DNA of 18,283 nucleotides, taken from NCBI GenBank assembly GCA_035499355.1, contig DATJYZ010000084.1, forward strand, positions 1 to 18,283, given 5' to 3'. This DNA comes from JAEUPI01 sp035499355. GTDB lineage: Bacteria > Pseudomonadota > Gammaproteobacteria > Burkholderiales > Burkholderiaceae_C. The first letter of the stretch is position 1. Every line of letters starts with the position of its first letter. Positions 1 to 7,918 of the stretch are shown piece by piece. The notes beneath the pieces are model-generated. The model saw only the letters and a program-made list of their open reading frames with translations, was not told the DNA's origin and did no database searches. The translations under genes and the position numbers were made by a program.

Positions 1-186
1 TGAACCCGGCGTGGCGGGATCGGGATTCGTCAGTCCGTGCCCGCAAGGTTCAAGGCTGCGTTCCGGTTGATGAAGCCGTTCGCGCTCGTGGTCCAAGGAG
101 GTTGAATCCCACTTCGCCTGCTGTCGCTGGCCGTGAAACACGCGCGCGATTGAGCTGCGTCAATCATTCGCAGACGCTTGACGGAA

Positions 187-204
187 TTGCCACGCGGCTG
201 TCAT
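187..204 (+). promoter_or_regulatory. Candidate Pho box upstream of the PhoU-like/dikinase-like pair
   Basis: TTGCCAC, four bases (GCGG), then CTGTCAT. Against the PhoB half-site CTGTCAY the first heptamer matches 5 of 7 and the second 7 of 7, with the correct 11-bp period. The box ends 49 bases before the ATG at 254, the same distance as the candidate boxes before phoD and pit. No convincing -10 hexamer is visible, which is common in DNA this GC-rich. The match is seen directly; binding by PhoB is inferred. It is weaker than the phn box because the first half-site has two mismatches. Confidence 0.5.
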
Positions 205-253
205 CCGGGACCCCAAGACTGAACCAGCTCCTCGGCTGCAACGAATCGAATCC

Positions 254-2197
254 ATGCAAAAGACCCAAGCGGTTGCCTCCCTTGGCCAGCACAGACTGAT
301 GCTGCCGGCCTGGGTCAAGGCGGCTTTGTCTGCCAACGACCGCCTCAAGGTCTACCTCACCGTGGTGCAGTCGGCCTCGTCGCACGCATCGCACCCACAT
401 CGCGATGTGCCAGACCTGGGCAAGGAGATCGCAGCGGCCGGGTTGAACACGGCGTGGCTGCATGACCTTGCCGCCGTCGCGCGACGGGTCGACGGGGACC
501 TCTTCATCCCGGACCTGCCGAGGCTCTTGAAATGCGTCGAGGACGATCTCGCGACTTTGGCGCGCCCCGTGCTCGAGACGACGCCGGCCGGCGAAGAACT
601 GCATCGCCGAGTGCAGCTGCGCCTCGAGTGGCTCGGCGCGCTGGCCAAGGACCGGCTGAGCGACCAGCAGGTTGAAGAGCTCACCCATGGCCGCCGTGGC
701 GAGGGCGACAGCCTGCACCTGCTCGTGATGGACCTGCACAGAAAGATCAACAAACTGTCCAGTGAACTCGCCAGCGAGGTCATCGACGGCGCGAATGTGT
801 GGGAGTTGCAGCCAAAGGACCGCCCGAGAGTGGCCGCCTTCATGCGCGGTCTGAACCGCACGAGCGTGCTGAAGTTCGACCACCCGGGCCTGGACACCGC
901 TGCCACGCGAGACGGGGAGCGGCTGCTGATCCAGAACGACATCGGCACCAACGATGCCCATGTGCTGGTAATCCAGGTCGCCGCCCACTCGATCACGTTG
1001 ACCTACTCAGACCTGCACCGCGTCCGGCTGGAGTTCTTCCAGGCGTTGCTGGAGCCGTTCGGCGCCAAATGGTCTGTGCTGGAGTCGCGCACGAACGCAG
1101 AACTCAACCAGGGTGCGGCCTATTCGGTGGGCACAGCGCAATTCGAATGCGCCGATGATGCCGCCGTCGAGGACGCGTTGGAGGGCATCGGCTCGCGCAT
1201 CGTGTTCCTGATCGACTGGAATCGTGCCCGCAAGCGCCTGCAGGCCTTCGTCGAGAAGGAGGATGCGATCGCCATCCTGGCTGAAGTCGCACGACTCGAC
1301 ATTGGCCACCGCGCCTGGCTGCAGGTCGGCGGCGAGCGCCTGATCTTCGCCGCGATGCAGGCGGCCGGCGAGGGCGCGTTCCGCATCGGCGACCGACTGG
1401 ACGAGGTCATCGGTGTCGCTGACGCGCACGCCTTCCTGGTGGCCGTGATGCGGCTGGCCTGCGAGGCCCTGCGCCGTGGCCAGCCAGCAGCCCTGGTGGC
1501 TGACGAGACGCGCATGCTTCTGGCACAGCATGTGCGGCAACGCACCAGCGAGTTTGACCTGCTGGCCGAGCATGCTTCTTACTGCCAGGCACTGGCACAA
1601 GCGGTCGGCGACGGCCTGGCCCACGGGGCCGAGCGTTCGGGCAAGGCCGCGGCGGAACTCGCCGCGCGTTCGAAGGCGTGGGAGCGCAAGGCCGACCATC
1701 TTGTCATGCAGGCGCGCGACAAGGCCGAGCGCCAGCCCCGCTGGCGGCCCGTGGCCCGGTTGGTCGAGCAATCGGACGACGTGGCCGATGCGCTCGAGGA
1801 GGCCGCATTCCTGATCAGCCTGATCGCCGACCACCACCTCAAGGGCTGGGATGATCACGTTCGCAAGGTCCTGGCCCGTCTGGCGGCCACAGTGCTGCAG
1901 GCGACGCAGGATCAGGTGAAGGCTTTGGCGATCGCGAGGACGCTTGGCAGCAACAGCGAAGCCGCCGACAACGACGCGTTCCTGGGCGCGACCTGGCGAG
2001 TGCTGCAGGCCGAGCGGCAGTGCGATGCACTGCTGCGCGACGCGCGGCGCGTGATTCTCGGTGCCGTGCAGGACGCACCGTCGCTGATGCTCGCGAACGA
2101 TCTTGCCGGCACCCTGGAGCTGGCCTCCGACCGCTTGCTGGCGGCAGCCTATGCGCTGCGCGATCTGGCCTTCGACAAGGCCGGGGTGCGGGGATGA
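254..2197 (+). CDS. Uncharacterised protein with C-terminal PhoU/DUF47-like domain
   Basis: 647 residues, soluble, with no signal peptide or membrane segment. I do not recognise the full-length family. Residues about 440-640 are helical and carry acidic E/DxxxD pairs at E477-D481, D508-D512, E587-D591 and E622-D626. This is the spacing by which PhoU and PhoU-like DUF47 proteins bind metal clusters on a repeated three-helix bundle. The N-terminal 430 residues (helical to about 175, then mixed alpha/beta) match nothing I know. Its stop overlaps the start of the dikinase-like gene (ATGA), so the two are probably translationally coupled and work together. A candidate Pho box lies 49 bases upstream. 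There is no good Shine-Dalgarno before ATG 254; ATG 299 is an alternative start. Known: PhoU and DUF47 proteins control phosphate uptake and signalling. Inferred: this protein senses or regulates phosphate metabolism with its kinase-like partner. Confidence 0.75.
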   Translation: MQKTQAVASLGQHRLMLPAWVKAALSANDRLKVYLTVVQSASSHASHPHRDVPDLGKEIAAAGLNTAWLHDLAAVARRVDGDLFIPDLPRLLKCVEDDLATLARPVLETTPAGEELHRRVQLRLEWLGALAKDRLSDQQVEELTHGRRGEGDSLHLLVMDLHRKINKLSSELASEVIDGANVWELQPKDRPRVAAFMRGLNRTSVLKFDHPGLDTAATRDGERLLIQNDIGTNDAHVLVIQVAAHSITLTYSDLHRVRLEFFQALLEPFGAKWSVLESRTNAELNQGAAYSVGTAQFECADDAAVEDALEGIGSRIVFLIDWNRARKRLQAFVEKEDAIAILAEVARLDIGHRAWLQVGGERLIFAAMQAAGEGAFRIGDRLDEVIGVADAHAFLVAVMRLACEALRRGQPAALVADETRMLLAQHVRQRTSEFDLLAEHASYCQALAQAVGDGLAHGAERSGKAAAELAARSKAWERKADHLVMQARDKAERQPRWRPVARLVEQSDDVADALEEAAFLISLIADHHLKGWDDHVRKVLARLAATVLQATQDQVKALAIARTLGSNSEAADNDAFLGATWRVLQAERQCDALLRDARRVILGAVQDAPSLMLANDLAGTLELASDRLLAAAYALRDLAFDKAGVRG

Positions 2198-3978
2198 GCG
2201 GACATCGACACCATCATGGCGACGGCAAGCACAGCCTCGCCGTTGCACGGGGCAAGGCGACCGAAATCCCCGACATCCCTCTTCCGCACGGTGATGGTCC
2301 TCGCGGGGCCGTGGCTGCCGCGCCGCCTGCCGTCGTGCCCTTGCTGGCCAAGACCCCCTCGGCAGCCGCGACAGCATTGCCGCCAGAGGTCTACCTAGTC
2401 GGCTGCGGCGCAGAGGTTTCCGTGCAGGGCGAACCCTCGGCGCGGAGCATGGGCTTCAAGGCGTGGAACCTGCTCCGCATGGCCCAGCTGAGGCTGCCCG
2501 TGCCTGCGGCCTTCGTGATCGGAACGCGCTATTGCATCGATGCCAACGCCCGCGCTGGCGTCGCCGGCGCCGACCTGTGGCGGGCGGGTCTGCAAGCGCT
2601 GGAGCGTTCGACCGGCCAGGCCCTGGGCGATGCACGCCGCCCCTTGCTACTGTCGGTCCGGTCCGGCGCGCCGGTCTCGATGCCCGGCATGATGGACACG
2701 CTGCTGAACATCGGCCTGTGCGACGCGACGGTCGGCGGTCTGATGCGCCAGACCGGCAACCCGAGGCTCGTGTGGGACGCCTACCGGCGCCTGGTGGCCA
2801 CCTATGGCGAGGTGGTGGCCGGCCTGCCGGCGACCCGCTTCGACGAAGCCGCCGTCGCGCTCTTCGGTGGCCGCGACGAACGCGAACTCGACTTCGCCGA
2901 TCTTCGCTCGCTCACGCACCGATTCCTCGAAGTCTATGCAGAGGGTGTGGGGCGCCCCTTCCCGCAGGATCCTGCAGAGCAGCTCGGCGGCGCGATCGAA
3001 GCGGTGTTCGCGTCCTGGCAGTCCCCCAAGGCGCGCGAATACCGGCGCCTGAACCACATCGCAGATGCCATCGGGACAGCGGTGACCGTGCAGTGCATGG
3101 TGTTCGGCAACGCGGGCGGCCAATCGGGTGCCGGCGTGGGCTTCACGCGCGACCCGGCCAGCGGCGAGCCGGCCCTGTGGGTCGACTTTCTCTTCAACGC
3201 GCAGGGCGAAGACGTGGTGTCGGGGCGGCGCAGTGCCAACGGGCACGACGAGTTGGCAGCCGTCCTCCCGGAGGTCTGGCACGAACTCTCGGAGGCGGCA
3301 CAGCAACTCGAACACGACTTCGGCGACATGCAGGACTTCGAGTTCACCGTGCAGGACGGCCGGCTCTTCATGTTGCAGACCCGGTCCGGCAAGCGCACGC
3401 CCTACGCGGCTGCCCGCATTGCGCTGGACCTGCTCGACGAGGGATTGATCGGACCCCAGCTGGCGCTGGAGCGCACGGCCGGGCTGGATCGCGAGTCGCT
3501 GGCGCAGCCCTGTGTTGTCGCGGCAGGCGGCACGCGGCTGACGCCGTTGGGTCGTGCGGCGACCGCGAGCAGCGGCGTTGCCGTCGGCGAGGTCGCGCTC
3601 GACGAGGCACGCGCGGTCGCCCGCTACGAAGCGGGGGTTCCGGTGGTCCTGGTGCGCCGCGACGCCGAGACCCGCGACATCGCAGCGCTCGAATCGGCCA
3701 CCGGACTGCTGACGCAACGCGGAGCTCGGACATCGCATGCGGCCGTGGTGGCCAGGCAGCTGGGCAAGGTCTGCCTCGTGGGCTGCACCGAACTGCAAAT
3801 CGACGAGACCGCGCGCACCCTCCAGGTCGGCGCCACGACCTTGCATGAGGGGGATCTGATCAGCCTCGACGGCAACGAAGGGGTCTTCTACGCCGGCGCT
3901 GCCCAGGTCAAGATCAAGTACCCGGAGGAACTCCTCGCGCGTCTGGACGCGCTCCGGCAGCGCGCCCTAAAGACCTGA
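2194..3978 (+). CDS. PPDK-like protein: ATP-grasp plus phosphohistidine domain, no PEP/pyruvate barrel
   Basis: 594 residues from the ATG overlapping the upstream stop; the frame is open further upstream, but this start fits coupling. Residues 75-430 match the nucleotide-binding half of pyruvate,phosphate dikinase: K89 in GFKAWNL, R156 in LLSVRSGAPVSMPGMMDTLL, and D381, E383, Q395 and R397 in the MQDFEF...MLQTR segment. Residues 450-565 form the swivelling phosphohistidine domain with ARTSHAAVVARQLGK; H515 is the expected phosphorylated histidine. The protein ends there, whereas ordinary PPDK runs on about 350 residues as the PEP/pyruvate barrel. The ATP-dependent half-reaction (His phosphorylation) therefore looks intact, but the acceptor is unknown. 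Rifampicin phosphotransferase is a known relative with a replaced acceptor domain; that domain is absent here. The N-terminus is His-rich (H4, H6-H8, H13) followed by a Pro/Ala linker. It could be a substrate kinase, or a phosphodonor or sensor for the PhoU-like partner. Confidence 0.85.
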   Translation: MSGHRHHHGDGKHSLAVARGKATEIPDIPLPHGDGPRGAVAAAPPAVVPLLAKTPSAAATALPPEVYLVGCGAEVSVQGEPSARSMGFKAWNLLRMAQLRLPVPAAFVIGTRYCIDANARAGVAGADLWRAGLQALERSTGQALGDARRPLLLSVRSGAPVSMPGMMDTLLNIGLCDATVGGLMRQTGNPRLVWDAYRRLVATYGEVVAGLPATRFDEAAVALFGGRDERELDFADLRSLTHRFLEVYAEGVGRPFPQDPAEQLGGAIEAVFASWQSPKAREYRRLNHIADAIGTAVTVQCMVFGNAGGQSGAGVGFTRDPASGEPALWVDFLFNAQGEDVVSGRRSANGHDELAAVLPEVWHELSEAAQQLEHDFGDMQDFEFTVQDGRLFMLQTRSGKRTPYAAARIALDLLDEGLIGPQLALERTAGLDRESLAQPCVVAAGGTRLTPLGRAATASSGVAVGEVALDEARAVARYEAGVPVVLVRRDAETRDIAALESATGLLTQRGARTSHAAVVARQLGKVCLVGCTELQIDETARTLQVGATTLHEGDLISLDGNEGVFYAGAAQVKIKYPEELLARLDALRQRALKT

Positions 3979-3990
3979 TCAGCGACGCTG

Positions 3991-4008
3991 CCGACACTCG
4001 CCTGTCAC
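3991..4008 (+). promoter_or_regulatory. Secondary Pho-box-like repeat
   Basis: CCGACAC, four bases (TCGC), CTGTCAC. The half-sites match CTGTCAY at 5 of 7 and 7 of 7. It lies 13 bases after the stop of the dikinase-like gene and about 160 bases before the GntR start, upstream of the better box at 4071-4088. It could be an auxiliary PhoB site for the phn operon or a chance match. Confidence 0.3.
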
Positions 4009-4024
4009 CGCGGCGCCCTACGCG

Positions 4025-4040
4025 ACGCGGACTTCCGCGT
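4025..4040 (+). terminator. Possible stem-loop after the dikinase-like gene
   Basis: ACGCGG, a four-base loop ACTT, and CCGCGT form a perfect 6-bp GC-rich stem 47 bases after the stop codon. No run of T follows, so this is not a textbook intrinsic terminator. It may still mark the end of the first transcript before the phn promoter. Confidence 0.3.
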
Positions 4041-4070
4041 GCAGTTGGCCGTGCGCATCGAGAACGGACG

Positions 4071-4088
4071 CTGTCACGCCACCGTCAT
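4071..4088 (+). promoter_or_regulatory. Candidate Pho box of the GntR-phn operon
   Basis: CTGTCAC, four bases (GCCA), CCGTCAT. The half-sites match CTGTCAY at 7 of 7 and 6 of 7 with the exact 4-bp spacer of the PhoB site, making it the best match in the window. It is on the same strand as the operon, 81 bases before the GntR ATG and upstream of the 17-bp inverted repeat at 4122. That arrangement suits PhoB activation plus local repression. phnCDE operons are classical Pho regulon members in Escherichia coli, which supports the reading. Confidence 0.65.
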
Positions 4089-4121
4089 CGAGGCGGCCGA
4101 ACATCCGTCGTCCCACGTGGG

Positions 4122-4138
4122 CTGTCGACAATCGACAG
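4122..4138 (+). promoter_or_regulatory. 17-bp inverted repeat, candidate GntR operator
   Basis: CTGTCGA, three bases (CAA), TCGACAG: a perfect 7-bp dyad ending 31 bases before the regulator's ATG. A second perfect 10-bp palindrome, CCCACGTGGG, lies at 4112-4121 directly before it. FadR-subfamily GntR proteins bind as dimers to short dyads near their own promoters, so this is the natural candidate for autoregulation and control of the phn genes. Binding itself is inferred. Confidence 0.5.
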
Positions 4139-4169
4139 GCGGCCGCCAACCCTGGGCACCCTTGATCGC

Positions 4170-4910
4170 ATGACTGCCGCCTCGATCCGTCGCCCACTCG
4201 ATCCGTTGCGCACGATCGAACTGCTGCGTGGGGAGTCCTTGGTCACCGTCGCGCAGGTCGAACTGGAGCGACGAATTCTCTCGGGCGAAGTGTCCGCGGG
4301 TGCCCGGCTCAACGAGGTGGCGCTCGCAAGCTCGCTCGGGACTTCGCGCGGCCCGCTGCGCGAGGCACTGCGTGCGCTCTGCCAGGCCGGCCTCGTGCGG
4401 GTCGAGAAGAACCGCGGCGTGTTCGTGCGCCGGGTGTCGCTCGAAGAGGCCAACGAGTTCTATGAGGTGCGCGCCGCGCTGGAGGGATTGATCGGCCGTC
4501 TGGCGGCGCAGCGCATCTCGGCTGACGAGATCGAGCAGCTGCGTGGCGTGGTCCGGCGCATGCAGGCCTTGCGCAAGACGCGCGATGTCGACGAGTACTT
4601 CGCGCTCAACCTGGAATTTCACGACCTGCTCGCCCAGGCGGCGCGCAACCGAGCGCTGCTTGCCAACTACCGCGGCGTCGTCAATCAGCTCGACCTCTAT
4701 CGCCGGGCGACGATCTCGCGCGCGACCCAGCACATCGCGCCATCTACCCGGGAGCACGAAGCCATCGTCGCGGCGGTGGCCGCGCGCGATGCCGGCGGCG
4801 CGGAGCGGTTGCTCGCGCAACATGTGCTGGCCAGCCGTGAGCGCTTGGGCGTGGCACTGACCGGGGCAGAAGCGCTCGCCTCGCGGCCGGCCCGAGCGCA
4901 ACGCGCCTGA
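4170..4910 (+). CDS. GntR-family (FadR/FCD) regulator, phosphonate-utilisation associated
   Basis: 246 residues. Residues 24-90 are a winged helix-turn-helix of the GntR type (LSGEVSAGARLNEVALA..., TSRGPLREALRAL, LVRVEKNRGVFV). Residues 92-225 are an all-helical FCD ligand-binding domain with likely metal or ligand contacts N147, H151, H196 and H218. The position at the head of a phosphonate transport operon, followed by an alcohol dehydrogenase, fits the Burkholderia-type phosphonate-utilisation regulators (TIGR03338 concept). Expected role: a cytoplasmic repressor released by a phosphonate or a breakdown product. The start has no clear Shine-Dalgarno but fits the family's short N-terminal arm. 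The stop overlaps the next ATG (TGATG). The inverted repeat at 4122-4138 is its likely operator. Confidence 0.88.
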   Translation: MTAASIRRPLDPLRTIELLRGESLVTVAQVELERRILSGEVSAGARLNEVALASSLGTSRGPLREALRALCQAGLVRVEKNRGVFVRRVSLEEANEFYEVRAALEGLIGRLAAQRISADEIEQLRGVVRRMQALRKTRDVDEYFALNLEFHDLLAQAARNRALLANYRGVVNQLDLYRRATISRATQHIAPSTREHEAIVAAVAARDAGGAERLLAQHVLASRERLGVALTGAEALASRPARAQRA

Positions 4911-6070
4911 TGCCGCAGACCATGATCGAGTTGCCCACCGAAGGCATGGTTGCGGTCTACGAGCGCCCGCGAGCGCCGTTCGAGCTGCGCCGTTTCCCGA
5001 TCCGTGCGCCGCGCACCGGCGAAGCGTTGGTCAAGGTGCGCATGTGCACCATCTGTCGCAGCGACCTGCACAGCTACCTCGGCCACCGCCCCAACCCGAC
5101 GCCCGGCGTGCTGGGCCACGAGATCATCGGCACCATCGTTGCCCTGGGCGATGGCATCACGCACGACATGCGCGGCGATGCGCTGCGCGTGGGCGACCGC
5201 ATCACCTGGAGCGAGTACTTCGTCCCCAGCGCGAGCTACCTGGCCGATGTGCTCGACCTGCCGCACAAGAGCCCGGGCGTCGACAAGTACGGCCACATGG
5301 CGGCCACCAGCGCGCCGCACCACCACGGTGGCTTCGGCCAGTTCTGCTACATCCTGCCGAGATCGTGGATCCTGCGCCTGCCCGACGGGTTGAGCGACGA
5401 GGAGGCGACGCCGATCAACTGCGGCGTCGCCACGGTGATCTGCATCACCGAACTGGCGTCGCTGCGCATCGGCAGCGCGGTGGTCGTGCAGGGCCTGGGT
5501 CTGCTCGGTCTGTACGCCGCGGCGGTCGCCAAGACGCGCGGCGCGCGGCTGGTGATCGGCCTCGACATGGTGCCGGCGCGGCGCGCGCTCGGGCTGCAGT
5601 TCGGCTGTGACCACGTCTTCGATCCGTCGGCTATCGACGATGCAGGGCTGGTCGAGGCGGTTCGGACGCTGTGCCGCCCCGATGGCGCCGACGCGGTGAT
5701 CGAGGTGTGCGGCGATCCGGCGGTGATCCCCGCAGGCTTGAGCATGCTGCGTACCGGCGGGCACTATGTGCTCGGTGGCGTCGTCAACCCCGCCAGCGTC
5801 GTGGCGCTGGACGTCAACGTCATCCTGCGCAAGCTGATCACGCTGCGCGGGGCGCACAACTACCACCCGCGCCACCTCGTCGAGGCGATGGATTTCGTGG
5901 TGGCGCAGCGCACGCGCTTTCCGTTCCGGGCTCTGGTCGACGCCCGTTACGGCCTCGATCAGGTCGACCAGGCGATGCGCGACGCGGGGGATCGCAAGGT
6001 GCTGCGCGCGGCCATCGTGCCGGAGGGAGTCACGCCGACGACATCCGGGCTCGATAGGGTGGAACCATGA
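4910..6070 (+). CDS. Zinc-dependent alcohol dehydrogenase, phosphonate-catabolism associated
   Basis: 386 residues, a medium-chain dehydrogenase. The catalytic zinc site is visible: C49 in CTICRSDLH, H70-E71 in LGHEIIG, and C171 in INCGVATV. The Rossmann motif is GLGLLG at 195-200 with D219 as the likely NAD-selecting acid. It fits the dehydrogenase found next to phosphonate genes (TIGR03366 concept), which presumably oxidises an alcohol or reduces an aldehyde from phosphonate breakdown; the substrate is unknown. The lobe that normally holds a structural zinc through four cysteines (about residues 99-130) contains no cysteine at all. The start overlaps the regulator stop (TGATG) and the end overlaps phnC (ATGA). 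ATG 4922 is an alternative start. Confidence 0.85.
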   Translation: MPQTMIELPTEGMVAVYERPRAPFELRRFPIRAPRTGEALVKVRMCTICRSDLHSYLGHRPNPTPGVLGHEIIGTIVALGDGITHDMRGDALRVGDRITWSEYFVPSASYLADVLDLPHKSPGVDKYGHMAATSAPHHHGGFGQFCYILPRSWILRLPDGLSDEEATPINCGVATVICITELASLRIGSAVVVQGLGLLGLYAAAVAKTRGARLVIGLDMVPARRALGLQFGCDHVFDPSAIDDAGLVEAVRTLCRPDGADAVIEVCGDPAVIPAGLSMLRTGGHYVLGGVVNPASVVALDVNVILRKLITLRGAHNYHPRHLVEAMDFVVAQRTRFPFRALVDARYGLDQVDQAMRDAGDRKVLRAAIVPEGVTPTTSGLDRVEP

Positions 6071-6918
6071 GCAGCAGCCCGGGCGTGGCCGTGCGCGTAT
6101 CGGCGATCGACAAGACCTTCGGCCAGCGCCGCGCATTGCGGAACATCGCGCTCGAGGTGCGCGATGGCGAGCGGGTGGCCCTGCTCGGTGCCTCGGGCTC
6201 CGGCAAGTCGACCCTGCTGCGTTGCCTGTGCGCCCTGGAGTCGATCGACGCCGGCGCCGGACGCGTCGAGTTGTTCGGCCGCACGCTGCAATCGGGCGGG
6301 CGCCTGGCGCCGGAGCTGCGCCAGATGCGTCGACAGGTAGGCATCGTCTTCCAGCAGTTCAACCTCGTGGGCCGCCTGCCGGTGATGGCCAACGTGCTCA
6401 CCGGCCTGGCCGCCGAGGTGCCGCTGTGGCGCAGCCTGCTCGGCCGCTTCTCGCTGCACGAGCGCGCGCTCGCGCTCGACGCGCTGGCGTCGATGGGGCT
6501 GGAGCCGCAGGCCTTCCAGCGCGCCTCCACGCTGTCGGGCGGCCAGCAGCAACGCGCCGCGATCGCACGCGTGCTGGTGCAGCGCGCACGACTGCTGCTC
6601 GCCGACGAACCGGTGGCCTCGCTCGACCCCGAGTCGACGCGCCGCGTGATGGACCTGCTGCTGGCGCTCAACCGCGAGCAAGGCATGACGCTGATCGTCA
6701 GCCTCCATCACGTGGGCCTCGCGCGGCGCTATTGCGAGCGCGTGGTCGCGCTGCGCGGCGGCGAACTCGTGTTCGACGGCCCGACGGCGGCGCTGACACC
6801 GGAATTCCTGCGCTCGCTGTACGGCACCGCGTCCGAGGAATTGATCCAGGAAGAGCTGTCGGACCTGCCCGACGACGAGCCCGTCGCCCCTGCAGCGGCC
6901 GTGCCCGTGCCGGCCTGA
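6067..6918 (+). CDS. phnC: Phosphonate ABC transporter, ATP-binding protein PhnC
   Basis: 283 residues. Walker A GASGSGKST at 41-49, Q-loop at VFQQFN (94-99), signature LSGGQ at 156-160, Walker B LLLADEP at 176-182, and the switch histidine in SLHHV (about 214). It powers uptake of phosphonates across the inner membrane together with PhnD and PhnE, whose genes follow. The start overlaps the dehydrogenase stop (ATGA). The last 20 or so residues form an acidic then Pro/Ala-rich tail (LSDLPDDEPVAPAA...) beyond the usual PhnC end; its role is unknown. Confidence 0.93.
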   Translation: MSSSPGVAVRVSAIDKTFGQRRALRNIALEVRDGERVALLGASGSGKSTLLRCLCALESIDAGAGRVELFGRTLQSGGRLAPELRQMRRQVGIVFQQFNLVGRLPVMANVLTGLAAEVPLWRSLLGRFSLHERALALDALASMGLEPQAFQRASTLSGGQQQRAAIARVLVQRARLLLADEPVASLDPESTRRVMDLLLALNREQGMTLIVSLHHVGLARRYCERVVALRGGELVFDGPTAALTPEFLRSLYGTASEELIQEELSDLPDDEPVAPAAAVPVPA

Positions 6919-6967
6919 CGCACGCCGCCTGCGTGGCATCGACCCTTCGACCCCAAAAGGAGCTTGC

Positions 6968-7918
6968 ATGAAGATACTTCGCACACTGATTCTGGCGAGC
7001 GCCACGCTGGCGGCCTCGGCGGCCACGCTGGCGCAGGAGATCAACTTCGGCATCATCGCCACCGATGCCGCGGCCGCCCAGCGCGAGCGCTGGGAACCTC
7101 TCTTCCGCGACATGGAGAAGAAGACCGGCCTCACGATCAAGTCGTTCTATGCGCCTGACTATGCAGGCGTGATCGAGGCCATGCGCTTCAACAAGGTGCA
7201 GGTGGCCTGGTTCGGCAACACGTCGGCGATGGAGGCTGTCGACCGTGCAAACGGCGAAGTGTTCGCCCAGGTGATGTACGCCGACGGCACGTTCGGCTAC
7301 AACGGCCTGCTGATCACGCACAAGGACTCGCCGTACCAGACGCTGGACGACGTGTTCAAGAACGGCAAGAACATCAACTTCGGCATCGGCGACCCGAACT
7401 CGACCTCCGGCTTCCTGGTGCCGACGTACTACGTGTTCGCGAAGAACAAGGTCGACTACCGCACCGCGTTCAAGACGATCCGCAACGCCAGCCACGGCGC
7501 CAACATCCAGGCGGTGCTGGCCAAGCAGGTGGACGTGGCGACCAACAACACCGAAGACCTGGGCAAGCTCGAGGCCACCAAGCCCGAGCTGGCGCAGCAG
7601 ATCCGCGTGATCTGGAAGAGCCCGCTGATTCCGAGCGACCCCTTCGTCTGGCGCAAGGACCTCGACCCCGCGGTGAAGGCCAAGATCAAGGGCTTCGTGC
7701 TCGGCTACGCCAAGACCGATCCGGCAGAGAAGGCGGTCCTGAAGAACATCTACAACTACGGCGGCTTCCGCGAGAGCAGCAACGACCAGCTGATCCCGAT
7801 CCGCCAGCTCGAGCTGTTCCGCGATCGCAGCAAGGTCGAAGCCGACGACAAGCTCACCGCCGACGAGCGCGCGAAGCTGCTCGCCGAGATCGACCGCAAG
7901 CTGGCCGCGATGCAGTGA
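6968..7918 (+). CDS. phnD: Phosphonate ABC transporter, periplasmic binding protein PhnD
   Basis: 316 residues with a signal peptide (MKILRTLILASATLAASAATLA, cleavage near residue 22). The mature protein closely follows E. coli PhnD as I remember it: PDYAGVIEAMRFNKVQVAW, SAMEAVDRANGEVFAQV, GDPNSTSGFLVP, QVDVATNNTE and VIWKSPLIPSDPFVWRKDL. Ligand-pocket elements Y65, W81 and the STSG phosphonate loop (145-148) are present; the residue after W81 is F where E. coli has Y. Expected ligands are 2-aminoethylphosphonate and related compounds. A strong Shine-Dalgarno, AAGGAG at 6957-6962, stands five bases before the ATG, suited to a binding protein needed in excess. This is the only real gap (49 bases) between the GntR start and phnE. 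Confidence 0.95.
   Translation: MKILRTLILASATLAASAATLAQEINFGIIATDAAAAQRERWEPLFRDMEKKTGLTIKSFYAPDYAGVIEAMRFNKVQVAWFGNTSAMEAVDRANGEVFAQVMYADGTFGYNGLLITHKDSPYQTLDDVFKNGKNINFGIGDPNSTSGFLVPTYYVFAKNKVDYRTAFKTIRNASHGANIQAVLAKQVDVATNNTEDLGKLEATKPELAQQIRVIWKSPLIPSDPFVWRKDLDPAVKAKIKGFVLGYAKTDPAEKAVLKNIYNYGGFRESSNDQLIPIRQLELFRDRSKVEADDKLTADERAKLLAEIDRKLAAMQ

Noticed and set aside
3..299. Open frame upstream of and overlapping the first gene (65 codons from a TTG, longer if read from the window edge)
   Set aside because: No recognisable family or ribosome binding site, it runs into the start of the 647-residue gene in another frame, and it spans the candidate Pho box. Most likely non-coding upstream DNA.
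1007..2377. Long minus-strand open frame (456 codons) opposite the PhoU-like gene, and similar ones opposite the dehydrogenase, phosphatase and other genes
   Set aside because: Typical antisense shadows in GC-rich DNA: low complexity, no family motif, and wholly covered by well-supported plus-strand genes.
3979..4173. Frame of the dikinase-like gene stays open for 64 codons after its TGA, reading plausibly (DADFRVQLAVRIENG)
   Set aside because: Long open frames are common at this GC content, the stretch has no start or known motif, and it holds the stem-loop, Pho box and operator candidate. Stop-codon readthrough is not supported.
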